DNA of 64,000 nucleotides. Origin: Eupeodes corollae (lineage: Eukaryota > Arthropoda > Insecta > Diptera > Syrphidae). Below, in pieces: positions 1 to 13,900 of this stretch. The first letter of the stretch is position 1; every line of letters begins with the position of its first letter. Below the pieces are notes generated by a model. That model saw only the letters and a program-made list of their open reading frames with translations, was not told the DNA's origin and did not search any database. The stretch lies in contig NC_079149.1 of NCBI RefSeq assembly GCF_945859685.1, positions 39,521,136-39,585,135 of the forward strand, in the 5' to 3' direction. Position numbers and translations under genes: made by a program.

Positions 1-231
1 CCACCAGATCAATTTCTCCCAAATGATAAAGGGGGGATATGCAGGCCATTTGTGTTTGTAGCGGATGAAGCTTTTGCCTTATCAGATCACATACAGCGTC
101 CATTTAGACGAAGAAATTTGTCCACGGAGGATACTATATAGACCACTTGACGTGCATCTCTCATTTTGCGATAGTATTATTAAAGCCTGTTGCATCCTTC
201 ACAATTTTGTTCGCAAAAGAGATAAGGTATG
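1..231 (+). pseudogene. PIF/Harbinger transposase (HARBI1-like) C-terminal remnant
   Basis: Frame 1 reads ICRPFVFVADEAFALSDHIQ then RPFRRRNLSTEDTI and stops at 139-141. From 137 another frame reads YRPLDVHLSFCDSIIKACC then ILHNFVRKRDKV and stops. These are the DEAF...RPF and KACCILHNF blocks of the DDE_Tnp_4 domain of Harbinger transposases. The stretch normally lying between them (RIFNYRLSRARR...) is gone, so the copy has a deletion plus a frame change. It is cut at the 5' side by the window edge. Confidence 0.85.
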
Positions 232-529
232 AAGATACTTTGTTTGAGTGTTCGTTGCGAAAACCTTATATAACAAATGTACGTGGATAATAATGGTTCA
301 ACAACATTTCAATATGAAAAAATACAAATTTGATATAAAATCAAAATGCTATGACCTAAGAAATAAATTATTTTTGTATTCGACTTTTTACTTAAAAATA
401 AACGTAACTCAAGCTCCTGTATGAAGTGTATTAATCATTTAAACCATTCAATAAATATACTTACACTTTTAAACTGCTTTCTTTTTCACAACTAATTTCT
501 CCTCAACATCAGTATTATTCGAATGGTAA
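232..529. other. AT-rich spacer of the Harbinger remnant
   Basis: Non-coding, with several stops in every frame. It lies between the convergent transposase and MADF fragments, so it is probably element-internal. Confidence 0.4.
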
Positions 530-735
530 AAAAGGTTTCAAAAAGGGTAACGACCCAGAAGTCTTGTCTAAACCTTCCAATATATTCATATAATTGTGCT
601 CAACTTTTTCATTTTTTTCCATTAGTGTTGGGCCAAGTAGGTACCATCTTTTCTGTAATTTCTTCCCACAATCCAGAAACAAAATTTCTGTCTGCGTGCT
701 CCGCCATTGAAGCATCATAAATCGCTTAACGACTT
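530..735 (-). pseudogene. MADF-domain protein fragment, second gene of the Harbinger element
   Basis: On the minus strand one frame gives AEHADRNFVSGLWEEITEKM and the neighbouring frame gives WYLLGPTLMEKNEKVEHNYM, then LEGLDKTSGSLPFLKPFLPF. Together they resemble a MADF/Myb-like DNA-binding domain (WEEI ... KKW..LR ... FL.PF), with a frameshift in the middle. PIF/Harbinger elements usually carry such a second gene beside the transposase, here convergent with the transposase remnant at 1-231. A chance match is possible because the fragment is short. Confidence 0.6.
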
Positions 736-819
736 TGAACATTATTTATAAAATGTTCGGTAAGTTTAGAAACCAAACAGTTTCGAAACTAAAAGTTGTA
801 TGTGCGCGACTAGCCTAAG

Positions 820-1175
820 AAATTCCTAATTCCTGAGAACGACTAGACGAGGAATTGACACATTCGGGTCTTCGGGAACACTTTCACTTACAACAGAGAT
901 ATTTTCAGTGGTACGAGCAAATTGATGATGCACAGGCCTTACCAACCAATCCAGTCTTTTCAAATTTCTTCACAATTTTGGCAATTGCTTGCGGAGTTGG
1001 ACATTATATTAACCATACTCTCCTCTCAAATCGAGATAAGTGGCTGTGGTATGGTTTAACCATTTGTGTGAGTTGTGCGATAGTTAAACAATCCATTTTC
1101 GCAAATGTCAGACTTTCAACTGGAAAAACAACTTAGTTTGAGAGATGTCGACTTCAAGTCCTATATTTTTGATCT
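820..1175 (-). mobile_element. rosa-like mariner 5' fragment (transposase N-terminus)
   Basis: Read on the minus strand, it carries a decayed N-terminal helix-turn-helix region ending in the RPTTQAI.KIVK.FE block of DD41D mariners. It aligns base for base with 26815-27069 plus 27493-27565, but lacks the 421-bp insertion present there. The + strand ORF across it is a shadow. Confidence 0.7.
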
Positions 1176-1779
1176 AGATCTGTCCAATCACAAATTTCAA
1201 CAGTTTTTGCTTTCTACAGATTTAAATAAATTGATTTATTTTTGGTTTAAGATCAAATCTGCATGTCGGGATTTTTCGGCAGATTTACCCCTTGTTGCAT
1301 AAATGGTAATAGAATTTTTTTAAAAATATTTCTTGGAAATTTGACACCTGTTCCTACCACACTTGTTACCACGTACGCGAAGCTACAATTATACAGTGAC
1401 AATTAAAAACAGTTGCATGTGCTTTTAAAAGAAACTATTGAAGAAAAATTAAATTTACGAATGAAAAACCGCACTTGTTTTCATCATTAAATACAAAATT
1501 TACTATCAGATTCTTTAATAGCCATCACTGGCATCAATTTTAACAATAATATTTTATATAGTCTCCCCTTTGATATGCTGCTTTTCAAAACTGCCCATCT
1601 ACATACCTGTTTATTGACCTTCCAGTCAATCTACCAACTTGACGGCACAAAACATTCAAATAAACGCTTGTTTCCCTGCAGCTGTTTTTGAAAAACTGTC
1701 ATTTTATTTGGCATTTAGCTTTTGCACATTGTACAATTTATTTGTGCTTCACTTATGCATAGAAAAAAAAGTTCGCGCC
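1176..1779. other. Upstream region of gp210, presumed promoter and 5' UTR
   Basis: AT-rich sequence with no coding match. The frame of gp210 is open back to about 1639 but has no ATG before 1780. A two-codon upstream ORF (ATG CAT TAG) lies at 1755-1763. No convincing TATA box or initiator can be fixed by eye. Confidence 0.3.
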
Positions 1780-1940
1780 ATGGATAAATTTAAAATATTA
1801 ACATTTGTTTTCTGCATATTAAATATAACATCAACCATTGAAACAACTAAATTAAATTACCCACGTGTTCTTTTACCAATATTTGACAAGATTTCTATAA
1901 ATTTCACATTAGAAGTTATTGAAAAAGGCTGTTTTAAATG
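1780..1940 (+). CDS. Gp210: gp210 exon 1: signal peptide and first strand
   Basis: Encodes residues 1-53 plus two bases of Trp54. The start MDKFKILTFVFCILNITS has a short basic n-region, a hydrophobic core and a likely cleavage region near residues 18-24, as needed for ER entry. The PRVLLPIFDKISINFTLE stretch matches the mature N-terminus of NUP210 and holds an N-glycosylation sequon (NFT). The donor is gtaagt. Confidence 0.93.
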
Positions 1941-4900
1941 GTAAGTAAAATCGCGAACCCTAACCTCATTTTTACCGGGATTTCTCTGTTGAACAATAAA
2001 ATAAATTATTCAAAATCGAAAAATTGTTTTATAGGATGTCGTCACGACAAGACCTCATTCTTATAACACCACAATATGATGACTTTGAGAGTGAATGCTC
2101 GTCCAAGGCTGTGGTCACAGTGCTGTCGCGAGAACGACGTCGAAATACTGCCATTGTGTTGGCGGAAGATACCGCCACCACGGAAGTTCTGCGTTGTGAC
2201 GTGATTCTGGACGTAATTGATCAGCTGCGAGTGTTGACCACAACCAGAGAATTGTATTTGGAGGAAGCCCCTGAGACTTTTGAACTTTGGGCTCAGGATA
2301 CACAGGGCAATGCCTTTACTACACTCGAGGGGGTCGAGTTCGATTGGAAGATAACGCCGGTTGGACAAGATGTCATTGTGAGCAATGAGTGGCAAGCAGC
2401 ACTTCGATTTCTAACATTTACCGAGAGCAGCTACCACGAAGTGCCAAAGTCGCTGGAGAAGTTCGAAGCGCTTCACATGAAAGGCTACATGGTTCTTTTG
2501 GAGGGTATCAATACTGGAACAGCAAAGGTAGGAATAGTTTTCATCCTTAATTTTTGTCTTTCTAAATTACCAATCATCTTAAAATGTGTCTTTAGGTGAC
2601 TGTTCGGATTCCATATCCAGAATACTCGGCAGTGCCAATCAATGAAGTCTACATTAATGTTTTGGCCAATATCATTCTTGATCCGTCGGATGTGCACATC
2701 CTCGCGGGAGATACTGTGAAATTCCGAATTCTTCAATTGAAACAAGGAAAACTCCAAGAAGTTTCATTAAATAACCAATATTTCCTGCAAATCGAGGACA
2801 CTGGTGTTGCTACAATCAGTGGGAGCAAGGCTACCGGCAAAAAATTGGGTAGGACATTTGTTGTACTTCGAGATAGAAATGTCCCATCTGAAGGCAGCTA
2901 TATGGCCGATAGCAATGCTCCAAAGTCACCTGTTCCGAGAGCAACTCTAACCGTAAGCGATCCGAAGAAATTGACTGTGAATTTGCTGCCACACTACAAT
3001 TGGATGACTGTTGAAGGAGAGAAACATGAAATTGCCGTGGACGTGTATGCCAAGTAAGTTGATTTTGTTGTGGCTTTTTTAAAGGCCCTACTTCCTATAG
3101 TACATTTTAATTTGTCCTCTTTAATGTTCCTTTCGCGGGAGTGGGAATAGGCTTGCCAAAAGTAGAAGGTAAATGAACAATCGTAGGCTAGGATATTATT
3201 TACAGATTTTCCAATAAGAAGTATGAATTTGAAAAGAAACTAGTTGTGTTTGATAAATGAATGGATATTTATTTGCCATAAACAAAGGGAAATTATTTTA
3301 GCTAAATGAACGCCACGGCTGTTGTTGCTTCACAATATCCTTTTCCATGGCCAATTCAAACATTTTTGGCTGTATGTTCTCGGGGACGGAAGCGTAAAAT
3401 AAAAATAAACGTAGGACAGTGCTGTATTTTGGTCGAAAACCACATTTTTCATATCAAATAGGTACCAAATGACTAAAAAGTTATTTGGAAGGATACATTT
3501 TCATTTTTTACATACAGTAAAACCCACTTAAATGCCCATCCCGATTAGCCCAAAGAAAAAGAAATATTAAAAATCAAAAAAAGCACGTACAACTCTGCGC
3601 TATAATTTTTTGTAAAGCTAATATTTTATTCTTTGTTTTGTTTTTTGATTTTAGTTGTTTAATAAAATAGTTTTTGAGAAATTAAATTTTAAAGTTGAAA
3701 TTTAGAAAATAATAATATTTTTTCGGTTATTAATTTTTTTTTTAAATGTGTTTATCAAGGACATTTTTTTGTCAATATTCAATGACTTGATTTTTAGTCA
3801 AATACAAAAAACCTCATTCCGATAAATGTCATAGTTTATAAGAAATTAGAAAAACCTGAAAGATACTTTTTCCTAGAAAATCCTTTTTTTCCTTTTTTTA
3901 TGAGTGAAATTTTCTTAATCCGGGTGTTCAACTTTCATTCCAAAATTGTATGTCCCAGTATACAAGGTACCAAGTCTAAAATCACTGCGACTCTCTTAAT
4001 CATAAATACGAAGAATTCGAGATGTGGATTAGTTGCATATTTTTATGAGTACAGGTCAATTATGGAATAAACAGATTAATCCTTTTTTGTTTTTCCATCC
4101 GCAACTTTTGTTTATAGCAAGTAATAAAAAATTACCAGGATTAATTTAATTTTATAGTTTTTATTTTATTATTTATTCTTCATCTTTCATCATTAACATC
4201 TTCATCATTGGTATTTGCAATCAAAAATTCGAGAGCCTCAATAAACGTCAATAAAAGCCGGTTAACCACATCCCCGTTGCATGCAGTCCTGTAGAATTTT
4301 CGTAAAAAGTTTTCCCTGTATTGGCGGAAATGCTTTTTTCTAGCTTCAGCAGCTTCTTCGGACAACTGGCCGATTGGACACAATGCATGGAATATGACAC
4401 TGGTAGAGTGGATTAAAATCGTATGCACTGTTGGAGACATAGGCTGCCATGGATACAAGTTTCCGTAATATTTTGCAGTATCCATCGTTAATTTTGGAAG
4501 CTGCTTCTTCTTTTCTATTAAAAAATCGGGGCGAGGTGTTGTCGTCATTAGTGTTGCCATACGCACCCTTGGGAATGTCCACCAGTAAGCCCATTTTATC
4601 GTGGAACTCTTTTTGTATTTGTCTCTTGGCTGCTTGCATTTTTTCCCGGTCAATTTTTTCTGTTACGCGACCCTTATGCACTTTCGCTTTTAGTTTGTAC
4701 CACAGATGCAGTAGAAATTCAAAAAACCTAATCCTGGCGTGTAATATTGATAGCCCAAATCTGAAAGTATCTGGATTCTCCAGTTCTGTAGAATCCAAGT
4801 CGTTGAAACTTTTTGAAGTTTTTCCACATATGTAACGCGTAAGGTAGATGCAGTATTCGTAGGTGCGTTACACAATTTTCCATCGACCATTGTTGGAAGC

Positions 4901-7900
4901 AGTAAATGGTTGACAATTATATTGTCGCTTACTTTTGTTGGTTGAACATTCTGGGCCTGGTTTTCAACGTATTCCATTTCTTCATTAGTAATGTCCTTAC
5001 TTTCTTTTACAAAACGAATCAATATTGGTCTGCACCATCTCGGTGATGAGTGAGAGTGAATGTTTTGCCATAAGATTTGACTCCCATCTTGAGACGAAGA
5101 GGTACAAGGGAACTCAAAAATATATTTGCATTACTACTATCGTCATCTTCGAATTTCTGCTTGTACTGAGCTCAAAATCTGTTTCACGGGTATCAAGGCA
5201 CTGTGTGTTGTGGTTCCAAATATTTATATAAATGTGATGTGTGATCCAGTAAATCTTGGAGCTTCACTTCGGCAACTGTCTCACTTACGCTTTTTGGTGA
5301 GTAACAATCCTGCTTAGCTTTTTACACGTAAGTATAGCACGGATATCTTTGTTGGCCTGATGACTGCGTATTGAATAGCAGTTAAATAACGACGAATATC
5401 CTCAGGAGTTTTCAGGAGTGAGTTTCTCAGTTTTCAGGGGTTTACTGCCAATCGCAGCTGTTTTCCGGAACTTCATAGCCCTGGTTGGAGTTTGGGTCGC
5501 AACCTCCATTACTTTTTCGACATCAATATTTCCTGTTGTTCGTTGACTCATAAGTGCTGCGTATGTCAGTTCATCAAAAGACAGTCTCTTTCGAAATTCC
5601 TCTGTTTGTAGGCGTTTTGTTCGGTCACTGGATTGATTCGCTTGGGCTACCTTTAGACTTTATGGGAAGTATGCCAACAGGTAGTGTTACTTCTTCGCTA
5701 AGCCACTCTTCATTCTTATACAAGAAACTCTTTTCTTTTGTAAGTTCATCTATTTTCTCTGGTGGAAAGTTTGTGATATCCATACATTTTGTCTTTGTGA
5801 ACTTCTCTTACCAACTCATGGAGCTGTTTCCTGGTCAGAGACAAGGTGTAATTAGAGTCATTTGAAATAATATAAAAAATGTTTAGTTATGGTCGCTTGA
5901 AAGGAGTTTTTTTCAAATGCTTTGTTTTTCTTAGGTGAAAACTTGTGAATGGTTCTGAAATGCAGGATTGTTCTACATATCAAGAAGTTAAATAATATAT
6001 GTATATGACAAACTTTGTTGCGGGGTGTTGCCAATATTCAAAAACACTAATGTTTGGTAAAAAAACGGAAAAAGAGCAAATTTTGTAAGTTCATTCTTTA
6101 ACTCATCAATATGAATAACTTAAGTTGAATATATAAAAATGTCCTTGCTTAAATTATTGTACATACCTTGATTTACGATATCCATATCAATTTTTTTACA
6201 AAAGTCACTTTTAAGATAAAAAAAAACACTTAGAAAATACACTTTTTAAAAAAAAAAATCGCAAACAAACTCGTGCTTATTCAAAAAGTGCAAGTTGCAA
6301 CTGATGGTGTCGCGAACGGGGGTGACGAATTTAAAGACCGACTTCACTAAACAGTAGCCTGGATATATAGAGTGAAAATTGACAAAATTGATTTATGGCC
6401 ACGTTTCAGGTCAAAATACCACACTCTAGCCCACATCAATAACTTACAGTTTCGGGAATAGAAAACCATTGATTATAACTCGGTTTTGGAATCTATTAAC
6501 TGTAAAGTGATTTTTACTTAGTTTAACCACCTTCGCCTCAGCTGGTCAACAATCACAATAAACACTCTTGAATTGAGGTCCGTAAAGCTGGAAACACCTC
6601 AATCGAATTTCGAAATTCTAGTGATGTAGAAATGTAGGGCTCTTTTTGTGCTAATTTAGTGCTCTAATCTCGACTTGGTTCAAAAATTCCTTCCCCCTCA
6701 AACTTGTGGTTTTCCCAGCTGGAAACACCACACCTTTAGGTTCATAATTTCAAATAACTGATGATAAGGGAATTTAGGGCGCTTTTCGGGCTCCTAAGAT
6801 AAAGAAAGGGCACCGAAGAGAATTGCGACGGTCTCAATAATTATTTCAGGTTCTCTTACTCGTAACTTTGCGTCCTGGATAGTAACATTGGCTTCAGTGC
6901 TGATATGATCACAAGTTTAAATCTTTTTGAACAGGGTTCAAATTTGATGGGAGCTGGAAAGATGTTATTAGAATTAAGGTGGTAAGTTGCAATTGTTTTA
7001 AATCCAAACCAATTGAGGAAAACCAAAAACTGTTCTAGTAAGCCAGGATGGCCAGAGGCCAAAAATTGGTCATTCGTAAAAAAACATGGAAAAAGAGAAA
7101 GCTTAACTTTTAATTCGGCTCCAATTCTACGCTACTTCAGAATGTTATGATTCCGCCTTTACTTAAGAGCGTAAACGATTTTTTGGGTGCAATCTTTTTT
7201 CGCACCCATGCAGATGAAGATTTGTCCTGCCCATGTTAAAACTCCTGTCCTTGCAATTATCAACCGATGGCAAGTTCATGAAAACGCTGATTAACTAACT
7301 CGAAGATCGGAGACTTCTTAATGACCGGCTTCACTCGTGATCTCATGGTTCATCTCATAGAACAGTGGAAGAAATCATTTCATCTTTTTCTTAAAGTAAC
7401 ATTATTGCATTTAATAGGGGTCGGCATCCCTCTTGCATGCCTTTGGTTTAGATAAACCCTTCCTTCGTCTTATAGAAATTATCATTCGGATCGTTCCATA
7501 GAAGAAGTATTGGGATATTGGGAATCTTGAGGCATCCTCCTAAGCTCAATGGAACCAGTTTGAGTCCCTTACGAAACGTGAGAGGCTGATTATGCTGATG
7601 TGATTAAGATCGTTTGGATCGTTAAAGAAGGACCTGTACAGAGAAGATGAAGAACTGTTTCCTCCTCTTCCTCGTAAATACAGCTTCTGCAAAAGTCATT
7701 TAAGAATACGACTAGTCGCGTGGCTCGCTTTCCTATTAGACCGTGTCCGGTTATAACACCCATTATCGAGCTTATATGCGATCTGCTTAGACCTGGTGCC
7801 TGCCCTCCTCACAGCGTCTTGCATCAGCAACAGTTTACAAGTAGCGATTGGTATGCCAGTATGTGCCAAACGTGGTAGGATGGGCTGTACTGTACCGTTC

Positions 7901-10900
7901 CTGACGAGTTCATCGACAGTTATGGACTGTTGTAGAGTTTGTAGAGACAGTGCAGGGATTTGATAGCATCGGATATCAGATGTTGATATCACGTTTTCTT
8001 TAAGCCATGACGCCTGGAACACGCTACAATGATTGGGAAGGCATAATGAGAGACTTAAGTTCAGTAGTCTAGAGTACACACCTCGACCAACCCCTTCTTT
8101 TGTTTTTGAACCATCTGTATATAAATGGATTGACTCGTCTTCCAGGAATGCCCTATCCTCCCAGAAAGATCTGGAAGGTATAGAAATCTGGAAGTTTCTG
8201 TCGTATTGCATTTGGGGGATGGTGTAGTCTGTGTGCTTTGGAATTGATTCTAAATACCTAACGGAGTGGCCAATGTTGTTGCTTTAAACTGAATAGCAGA
8301 GCTTGCAGCTATTTGTTTGTTAGGTAGAGTGAGGTGTCCAGTGTCGCAGAAGGGGTCGTGCGAAGCGATCCGCTTATACATAGGCTACCTGAACGTTGGA
8401 CTTTATTTAATTTGTCGCGGTTTATAGCAGTCCACTATACTTCCACACCGTACATTAAAATCGGTCTTATTACTAATGTGTATAACCAATAGCTTTTTTG
8501 CAAGAAAAGAGAGCTACAATAGCTTTTTTGACTCTTTACTGTACGTTGCGTTTCCAATTTAGTTTTTAATCTAAGACAAGACCCAAGGGAAGGCCGAAGT
8601 CTGAAAAAAATCCTAGTGTGCCACAGGGCTCTATTTTGTCTCCAACACCCTTAGTTTCCAGTTTACCTTGAATTTGAATTTCAGATGGGCTGTCAATTAT
8701 GCAAATTTTTTTTCAGCCGCACAACAAGAATGTAGAATGTCTGAAAAAAATCCTAGTGTGCCACAGGGCTCTGTTTTGTCTGCGACACTCTTAGATTCCA
8801 GGAATACTATCAGTTTACCCTAGAACTTAATTTCAGATTGTAAATACTTTTTTCAGCCAAACATTGAGAATGTTAAATGCTTCTGTTGTTTTCCCTCTCC
8901 CATTATTTTTCATTCCTAAGAAATTTTGTATATCTATTATCTGGGTATCCGTAGTTAATAGTGCTTTGATTCCTTTTTTTTTTTTGAAAATTTAACCCCG
9001 TTTTTATTTTTTTAGTGATAACCAAAAAATTACTCTGGGGCCCAAGTATGCTGTCAGTTCTCAACTTGACGAATCACTCTTCTACGTATTGAAGAAGTCC
9101 CAAAACGGTAGCAGAATTTACGGAGAAGCTGTTAAAGAAGGAACAAGTGCAGTTCACGCTGCCTTCAAAGATGTAAATATACTTTTTTCTAATTGAATCA
9201 ATCTATCCATGCTTCATTTTTGTTTTGTTTATCTCTTCATCAGCTAACTGCCAAAGCAGAATTGCAAATTTTCAAAGAACTCCTCCTGGCTCCCTCGAAA
9301 GTAATCGTTCCCTTCGATCCAAATGCTCCGAAAACACAAAAATTACAATTCAGAGCCACCGGTGGAGATGGTTCTTACATTTGGACATCACAACATCCTT
9401 CCCTCTTGCAAATTTCTCAAACTGGTTTGGCAACAACCCGCATTGATAGTGATCTGAAATTACCGTCGGATACTTTCGATGAACGGAGCAAAGCAATTTT
9501 AACCAATCACGCCAATGTGCGAGTTGCTTTGGCAAGAAATATCAAAATCTCACGCACTGCCGAGGTGTATTTCCTTCCCCCTGTGAAACTAGAAATTGTT
9601 CAATACAACTTTGAGACCGCTTTGCGAGACTATGTGAAAATTCACTTGGCTGTTTATACCTTTGTGAATAACTCATACGTTCCATTCACAAAATGTGAGA
9701 ATCTCAACTTCAATATTGAGTTTACCAATCAAATCTTCCAAATCGACTCAATGCGGGAGGAGTTGGATGTCCTGGCCCCGAGTGCTTGTCACATAATTCA
9801 TCTGCGTAGTACAAGCATTGGAACCACACATCTAAGTGTCTCGTATAAATTCATGGACAAACTTTTGAAAGATGAGGCCACATTGATGGTTTTTGAAAAG
9901 CTTGATATTCTTAACCCTGTCGAGAATGAGATCATTCTACCGATTGGTTCGTCGAGGAATCTTTTATACGCAAATGGACCGCAGAAGATCTTCACTCTAG
10001 CCGCAGAACTGACAAAGCATCTGCAATACGACAAGGACATTGCTTCTGTGTCAAGTATTGAATTTGACTCGCCCAAAGCGATTACTGCTTTCACCGTACT
10101 CTGTCGCAAAGTCGGACAGACCACTTTGAAATTTGACGTTTTCAATCAAATGCAGGCAAAGAACTTCCAGCCCTACGTCTCCAACTACATGACCACCATC
10201 TATTGTGTCAAACCAAGATTCCTAAATCTCTATGCCACCGAAAAGCTCAGACAGAGTTGTCCCATGGAAATGAAGAACTCCCTGATGCACTTGAAAGACA
10301 AAGAAGAAAAATTCGAGATTGAAATCGAGATTCAAGACGCCAAAAATAGAAAACTTATGAATATTTCGTCTTTGTTGATTGAATGGCAATTCGCTCAGGA
10401 GGGCGAGAACTATCACAAGGATATATTCTATTTCCGTGAAAGTGATGAGGAAATTGTCGAAGGAGTTCGTTTGCCAGGAAAGGATGTCCTCATAAGTACA
10501 ATCAAGGAAGTTACAAGTAATTTCAAGGTCAAGGGAATTGTGACGAATTATGATGCCAAAGTATTGGCTAAACATGGAATCACACCCGAAAGTCCAGCTT
10601 TCGGTATCAAAAAGGTTTCATAATAGACTTTTAGTTGTTAAGTTTTATAGATTTTAATGCGAGTCTTTTTTTTGTTTCAAGGCAAAATCGGAGAAACTTA
10701 CAACACCAATAATTGAAAATGAAATTAAATTTATGGCAGTGAATAGTACAATGTTCCCATCAGAACATATTTCAATCTTCATATCGAAGAATAGACCTCA
10801 CAAAGTGCCAATTCAACAGGGAAGTGGGCATTATGATTTTCAAGTTTCTGAAAATGGAGTTATTTCAATTGATTTCGATGCCAAACGAAGGGAATTGATT

Positions 10901-13900
10901 ATAACACCACATCGTATTGGACATGTAAGTGCAACCTGGCCAATCCTTTAAACTGTAACTTGAACTAAACTTTAATTTTAATTGTTTTAGGTTCGCATTG
11001 AACTTACAGATCTCTGCTTGATGACCGAACCAGCTCACTTATCGGTTTCTGTTGTGTCAATTGGATCGATTAAAGTCGAAGTTCCTGATAGAGTTGAAAG
11101 AACAAAATCGATTGATGCCATTGTAAAGCTTTACGATTCGAATGAAAATCTTCTTCTCATCGATCCATATAATTTACAAATCTATGAGCTAACAGAAGAT
11201 ATTTTCAATCCAAATATTTTAAATGTTAAGCTTGGTGATCAAATGGATCTTCAATTGGGAGAAATAAGGTAAAATAAATAAGGTTATTTAAGAGTATATT
11301 TTTTAAAGTAAGAAATGTATTTTGTTTATTTTTTCTAAAGATATACGGTAACAGGAAGTTCATTAGGTGAATCAAAAATAGTCTTTAATAGTGGACACGG
11401 TGAATTATTGGTATCAAGTATTCCTGTTAATATTCAGGTGAGTCAAATGAAAAAAACATAAAATAATTTATCGATTGATATTGTGAAATTTGTTTGAAGG
11501 TTTTCCCACCATTGCGTTTATATCCAAGAAATTCAACACTCGTTATTGGTTCCAGCGTTCAGATTTATTATCTGGGAGGACCACAACCGGATGTTAACAT
11601 TGTTTACTCTGTGCACGATCAGAATCTAATAAGTAAGTTTAACTTAATCTCGATTTGGTAAATGTTGAGATGTTATGTAAGTTTAAATTTCAATGAAATC
11701 ACAATCACGCGTTCGGTCGTGCCGACTTTGATAAAAACAATGGCCATCTGAAATGTTCCTCAAGCTTTGTGCTCGATTAACATCGTTAATATCGTAAGCT
11801 TGAGTTCAACGCGGACGATATTTTGCTTACTCTCTCATAGCATCAATGGATCTCCATCAAATGACAACAAGTGTGGAGAGAGAAGCAGAAATTGTGGAGC
11901 TGAAAATGAATTCCGGCAAAACAAAAATGAACCCGACCATCCTATCAAACAAATATTTCTTCGCAACCGGTAGAAAGCTTTTAATATCTTGGAAGTATCG
12001 TCTTCATCGCAGGTGAAACCTAACAAGACGCCATCTGCCTCATCGGCAAAGCAAAAGCAGAGTTCGGTATGTTGTCGAAAATTTGGAGGAATAACTCTAT
12101 CATCTTAAGAACAAAGCTACGACTGTTTCGCACAAATGTCGAATCTGTGCTTCTTTATGTGTGCAGCACTTGGAAGGTTACTTTAGCCATTACAAGAAAG
12201 CTGCAAACCTTCGTGAATAGATGTCTTCGTAACATCCTAAGAATTTTCTGACTAAACCGTATATCAAATGAGGTTCTTCATAGAAGGACAGGACAGGCCA
12301 GGAACCTATAGACTCTATAATACGAAGGATTAAGTGGCAATGGATTGGATGTACGCTTCGAAAAGGTAACGACTGCATTGCAGGTGGAATCCGCTCACAC
12401 AAGAAGGAAGAAGAGCTGGACGACCTTAAAGCACATGGCGCACGACAGTCGAGGCGGAATCAGCGCCACTAGGCAAAAGTCGGAGGGAGCTGAAACACAT
12501 CTCCGGAAACCATACACGATGGTGCGTAGGCGTCGTATAGGCGCTATGTCCCTTAAGGGGTTCCCAACGGACTTAACAGGTCTGAGGACCTAAGTAGTGG
12601 TTGAGTTCAACGCTCGAATAGATCTACTTTCTGTTTTTTGCGCTTTGTTAAAAGTGTAAATAAACTTAGGTAAAGTTTCTTCTCAGCGTCTAAGTTCGCG
12701 CTTTATGACACATGATGGATCTTATGTGTGGTTGTAGTTTAGCCATTAAATATAAGCAGATTTCATGTCAGGTTTATATTCCTTTATTTCTTATTTGAAA
12801 TGTGCGACACAGAATAATGAATTAAAAATTCGAATCTGAAAAATGTTGGACGCATAGTTTTGGTTGACAACATGAGAAATATTATTTATATTTTTTGAAA
12901 TTGACGCAACAAATATGTCGCTTTACGCGTGACCAAAAATTGTAAACTTATTTCCAATTTCTAAGCACCCACTGTATCAATTAACAGCAGGTTTGTGCAC
13001 AAAATAACGTGATAAAAGTCTTTGATTATTTGCTTAAAAGGGCATAACATTTGACTCAGCAATTGAAAGATCATGACGATTCGCTTTGCAGTCTGCACCT
13101 TAGATTTTGGGAGAAAAATCATCTTTTCTGATGAGGTGAATTTTCGTCTTGACGCATCAAGAGTTCAGAAAACACGCACGTTATTTTCGGGAAGCCGATA
13201 GAGAGAAAGAGTAAAAGTTCTTATTATGTAGTGTAGCATCATTAGACGATTTTTCTTTGAAGAAAGGAGGATGGGAGCTATTATCACCGTATTTACCTTT
13301 TCAAATATTAGATACGGATTTAGGTGACCTGTGGTTGGTTGGCGTGATTTTTACAATTCCTAAATTGTGCATTTCAAAAATGTTACTATCGGCTTAAATT
13401 GTAATCAAAATATTTAGGACCACACGTTTCGGCCGAAATGGCTGCTACTTTTCAATATGTTTTCACTATTAGCTTTGAGCTCTTTATATAAACCAATGAC
13501 TTATCCTAGCTCCAAAGAAAAAAGTGTAGAGGCGTTAAATTGCAAGAACGACGCGGCCAAAAGATTGGACCATTTCTTGGGGTAACACACTCATCAAACT
13601 TACTGTTCAATAAAGCAACGTATTCTGCTTGGCTTGTGGCTTCATCATGTTCGAACCACATTTCATCTTGTATCTTTTCTTCATAATGTGCTCTGAGCGA
13701 TAACCAATTCTTAAGTACGCCATGGAATTGACTGACTGTCGATCGGGCGCTTGAACAACAGCAATACTTTTGACGATTTGACCAACCCGTGGTCTTTTTT
13801 AATGTATTTTTTAAACGACACTTGTATTTGAGCAATCCTTTTTAAACTGTTAAGCTGTTACCCGCGGCATTGCCCACATGGTAAAAAAAATAAAATATCA

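Larger units (their letters stand above)
3415..6428 (-). mobile_element. Transib (RAG1-related) DNA transposon copy 1, decayed
   Basis: Left end at 3415 reads gACAGTGCTGTATTTTGGTC; the right end, reverse-complemented from 6428, reads taGAGTGTGGTATTTTGACC. These are degenerate terminal inverted repeats of the Transib CACWRTG type. No clear 5-bp target duplication remains. The interior carries a transposase on the minus strand whose parts match copy 3 at 36941-40177. The element fills half of gp210 intron 3. Confidence 0.8.

Noticed and set aside
855..1136. 93-codon + strand ORF as a gene near the gp210 promoter
   Set aside because: It is the antisense shadow of a rosa-like mariner fragment.
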